This document shows, piece by piece, positions 5,582 through 7,180 of a stretch of DNA of 7,180 nucleotides; within the stretch, counting starts at the first letter, position 1, and each line of letters opens with the position of its first letter. Location of the stretch: contig MHYW01000115.1 of the NCBI GenBank assembly GCA_001828545.1, forward strand, positions 1 to 7,180. Direction: 5' to 3'. The notes beneath the pieces were generated by a model. The model worked only from the letters and a program-made list of their open reading frames with translations. It ran no database searches and was not told the DNA's origin. Position numbers and translations under genes: made by a program. This DNA is from Planctomycetes bacterium RIFCSPHIGHO2_12_FULL_52_36 (lineage in GTDB: Bacteria > Planctomycetota > Brocadiia > Brocadiales > Bathyanammoxibiaceae).

Positions 5582-5610
5582 TTGACAAAAAGGGGGGAAC
5601 CCTATAGATT
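5582..5610 (+). promoter_or_regulatory. Candidate promoter for the sensor gene
   Basis: A perfect TTGACA (5582-5587), preceded by an AT-rich run, is followed after 17 bases by TAGATT (5605-5610; 4 of 6). TATAGA at 5603-5608 is an alternative with a 15-base spacer. If used it leaves a leader of about 245 bases through two palindromic repeat blocks before the sensor ATG, so the real start could be nearer. Confidence 0.4.
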
Positions 5611-5657
5611 GCTCCCGTTTAGGCATCTTAGGGACTGGGGATCACTCTGCCCGTACA

Positions 5658-5694
5658 AGGGGCGCGACCCGTCCACCTGAGGCGGATCGCCCCT
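5658..5694. repeat. Degenerate second copy of the GGGGCGACC palindrome
   Basis: AGGGGCGCGACCCGTCC (5658-5674) and GGCGGATCGCCCCT (5681-5694) form an imperfect stem with one inserted base and a few mismatches. The arms match the perfect palindrome at 5530-5556, and the copy is flanked by CTAC at 5693-5696. It appears to be a decayed family member. No gene is seen in 5611-5742. Confidence 0.55.
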
Positions 5695-5742
5695 ACAGAG
5701 ACTCTGCCTGTTTCCCCGGCTTATCTTTGGCAGGAACCTAGA

Positions 5743-5832
5743 TGTAGTGTGCCAGTCACGCCGTAGGCGGATCTGCCTCTGGCATGACTTGCCTGGCACA
5801 TTCTGGCGTGCGAAACTAGCTCGCACGCTACA
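5743..5832. repeat. Composite REP-like pair, same architecture as 1358-1424
   Basis: The block opens with TGTAG (5743-5747) and closes with its complement CTACA (5828-5832). Inside, TGTGCCAG (5748-5755) pairs with CTGGCACA (5793-5800) enclosing smaller symmetric elements, then GCGTGCGA (5806-5813) pairs with TCGCACGC (5821-5828) across AACTAGC. Read on the minus strand the second hairpin begins TGTAGCGTGCGAGCT, matching the two hairpins at 1358-1424 except at the two variable stem positions. It ends about 15 bases before the sensor's ribosome site. Confidence 0.7.
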
Positions 5833-5846
5833 GTTTTTGTGCCTTT

Positions 5847-5853
5847 AGGAGGT
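5847..5853 (+). promoter_or_regulatory. Shine-Dalgarno fixing the sensor start
   Basis: AGGAGGT lies 8 bases before ATG 5862 (a second ATG follows directly). It is the best ribosome site in the window and settles the start of a gene whose other end is outside the window. Confidence 0.85.
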
Positions 5854-5861
5854 TACCTGCC

Positions 5862-7180
5862 ATGATGAAAGAGACGATAAGCAGACAGGTTAAGAAAAGT
5901 CTCATCCTGAAGCAACTCGCACTGACTATCCCATTAAACGCCCTCTTCGTAGCCCTCCTGGTGCTGGGGTTTTATACTGTATTTACACTGAAGGGGGACG
6001 CAACGGGCATAAATTATGCGGGTCAGCTACGCTCTCGCTCTCATGAACTGGCCTTACAAATCACTGAATACCATGCCCTGCAAGGGGGTGCAAGGGACAG
6101 TGCACACAGGGCTATACTTAGCGGTATGGAAGACTTTGAGACGATTCTGTACGGCCTGAGGGACGGCAACAAGGCCCTGGGCCTTAAGGGTTTCAAGGTA
6201 CCCCCAAAGGGGGCGGATTTTAGTTACAGTGACCCCTGGTGGCAATACAATAGACACATTGAAGACTATAACCAGAGGATAAAACCCCTAATCCTGTACG
6301 TCCTGGAATCCCCTAGCCAGGAAGAGGCAAGGGATGCCATTAAGGCATATAGTAAAAATGTCTCTGCCTTTGTAGGTGATTCGGACCGCACGGTACGTCT
6401 GCTACAATCGTTGTCAGAAAAAAAGGTCTCAGGGTTCAAGAATACAGAGTTTGTACTCCTGGGCCTGTTTCTGGGTATATTAGGGGGCTCTTTCTTCCTG
6501 TCCACAGTCTTCATACAAAGGCCATTTCTGGACGTACTTAAAGGGACTACGGCCTTCAGCCGTGGGGATCTAAACTACAAGATACCTGTCAGACGCAGGG
6601 ACGAGATGGGCATCCTGGCTAGTAGCTTTAACGATATGGCTGCGGCCCTTAAAAGTAAGGTGGCGGAGGTACAGACAACCCGCGACTTACTCAATGAGGT
6701 GTTAGGCGGCATAGGCTGTCTTGTGAGGATTGTAGACCCTAAGGCACACAGGGTAACTTTTCAGAGTAAATCCCTACAGGCCATTTACCCCGAGGGGTTA
6801 AAACGTCATTGCTACACCATATTGGGAAGAGAAGTGGCGTGTGAACGCTGTACCAGCGCGGAGGCTATTGAAAAGAAGAAGGATTTCTGCAAAGAAGAGG
6901 AGGCGGCCACCGGAGGCGTCTTTTATGAGGTGCATTCCTTCCCCTTCCCTAACCCCGATGGCAGTATAACTACTGCCATTGAGGTGATAAGGGACATTAC
7001 GGCCCGTAAGAAGGCGGAATGGGAAGTCCAGACGAGCCAGAACCTGGTCAACGAGGTGTTAGGTAGCATAGGCTGTTTTGTAAGGATAGTAAACCCTAAG
7101 ACTCACAAGGTAATCTTTCAAAATAGACCCCTGGAGGCCGTCTATCCCCAGGGGCTGGAACGTCATTGCTACACCCTATT
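5862..7180 (+). CDS. Membrane sensor: PilJ/NarX-like periplasmic domain, HAMP, tandem Cys-rich PAS (3' end outside window)
   Basis: 439 full codons are present and the frame is open at the right edge. Order: cytoplasmic start; TM1 about 19-43; a mostly helical periplasmic domain about 44-195; TM2 197-218; HAMP about 219-268 with GDLNYKIPV, RRDEMG and SFNDMAAAL; then two PAS-like units, 269-387 and 388 onward. Just after TM1 stands ATGINYAGQLRSRS (R57), which resembles the PilJ-family motif and the nitrate-binding P-box of NarX/NarQ (INxAGSLRMQS). Each PAS unit has the pattern NEVLG.IGC..RIV.PK, then RHCYT. The first continues with CERC (C327, C330) and C343 and ends IEVIRDITARKKAE, the usual PAS-to-linker ending. 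The output domain (histidine kinase, cyclase or methyl-accepting) is not in the window, so the class is undecided; the kinase option is most common. It is transcribed divergently from speE. Confidence 0.88.
   Translation, partial: MMKETISRQVKKSLILKQLALTIPLNALFVALLVLGFYTVFTLKGDATGINYAGQLRSRSHELALQITEYHALQGGARDSAHRAILSGMEDFETILYGLRDGNKALGLKGFKVPPKGADFSYSDPWWQYNRHIEDYNQRIKPLILYVLESPSQEEARDAIKAYSKNVSAFVGDSDRTVRLLQSLSEKKVSGFKNTEFVLLGLFLGILGGSFFLSTVFIQRPFLDVLKGTTAFSRGDLNYKIPVRRRDEMGILASSFNDMAAALKSKVAEVQTTRDLLNEVLGGIGCLVRIVDPKAHRVTFQSKSLQAIYPEGLKRHCYTILGREVACERCTSAEAIEKKKDFCKEEEAATGGVFYEVHSFPFPNPDGSITTAIEVIRDITARKKAEWEVQTSQNLVNEVLGSIGCFVRIVNPKTHKVIFQNRPLEAVYPQGLERHCYTL
6666..7180 (+). repeat. Direct intragenic repeat, 357-bp unit (tandem PAS duplication)
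   Basis: Unit one is 6666-7022 and unit two starts at 7023 and is cut by the window end. The offset is exactly 357 bases (119 codons). DNA similarity is high, e.g. an identical CGTCATTGCTACACC at 6804 and 7161 and GAGGTGTTAGG at 6696 and 7053. Protein starts EVQTTRDLLNEVL versus EVQTSQNLVNEVL. This shows a fairly recent in-frame domain duplication. Confidence 0.85.

Noticed and set aside
5602..5826. 74-codon minus-strand frame in the divergent intergenic region
   Set aside because: It lies inside the palindromic repeats, has an Arg/Ser-rich composition as expected for translated repeats, and lacks a Shine-Dalgarno.
6054..6514. Two minus-strand frames (6054-6257 and 6266-6514) over the sensor gene
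   Set aside because: The plus-strand sensor reads through both with clear TM, HAMP and PAS features and a strong ribosome site; the minus frames have no recognisable domain.

Overview
The window reads as accessory or housekeeping-mixed chromosome of a Gram-negative environmental bacterium. A lipobox lipoprotein, a two-membrane-segment sensor and a P1B metal pump support this. The Cys-containing PAS type and the GGGAGTA-like intergenic heptamers resemble what is often met in anaerobic or nitrogen- and sulfur-cycling lineages (Planctomycetota/Brocadiales, Desulfobacterota, Nitrospirota). That placement is inference and no marker gene fixes the taxon. Base composition is mixed: the metal ATPase is GC-rich (43 G/C in 3181-3240), whereas the toxin-antitoxin region is AT-rich (19 G/C in 1681-1740).

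Layout from left to right. (1) The 3' end of a trypsin-like serine protease (+) converges on two tandem minus-strand paralogues, a small lipoprotein (400-822) and a Sec-exported protein (909-1343). A heptamer-built inverted repeat separates the protease from the lipoprotein. (2) A palindromic REP pair (1358-1424) separates these from a minus-strand HEPN/MNT toxin-antitoxin module. The MntA-type nucleotidyltransferase (1857-2126) looks intact, but the HepT RNase (1433-1864) is interrupted by one in-frame amber codon. (3) A full-length zinc/cadmium/lead P1B ATPase (2212-4389, minus) has its own good sigma70-like promoter. (4) A 7-bp-period repeat region (4490-4579) lies between the ATPase and a polyamine aminopropyltransferase (4578-5441, minus). 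(5) A 420-base divergent intergenic region (5442-5861) is packed with palindromic repeats and holds a candidate promoter for each flanking gene. (6) A plus-strand membrane sensor starts at 5862 and runs off the window. It has TM1, a PilJ/NarX-like periplasmic domain with a P-box-like motif, TM2, HAMP, and two tandem Cys-rich PAS units.

The genes do not form one pathway; they look like separate transcription units divided by repeats. The points most worth a second look are the nonsense-interrupted HepT beside an intact antitoxin, the REP family whose copies vary by compensated base changes, the paired Cys-conserved exported proteins, and the possible nitrate/nitrite-type sensor with a recent internal PAS duplication. 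I see no convincing wholly new multi-gene system.
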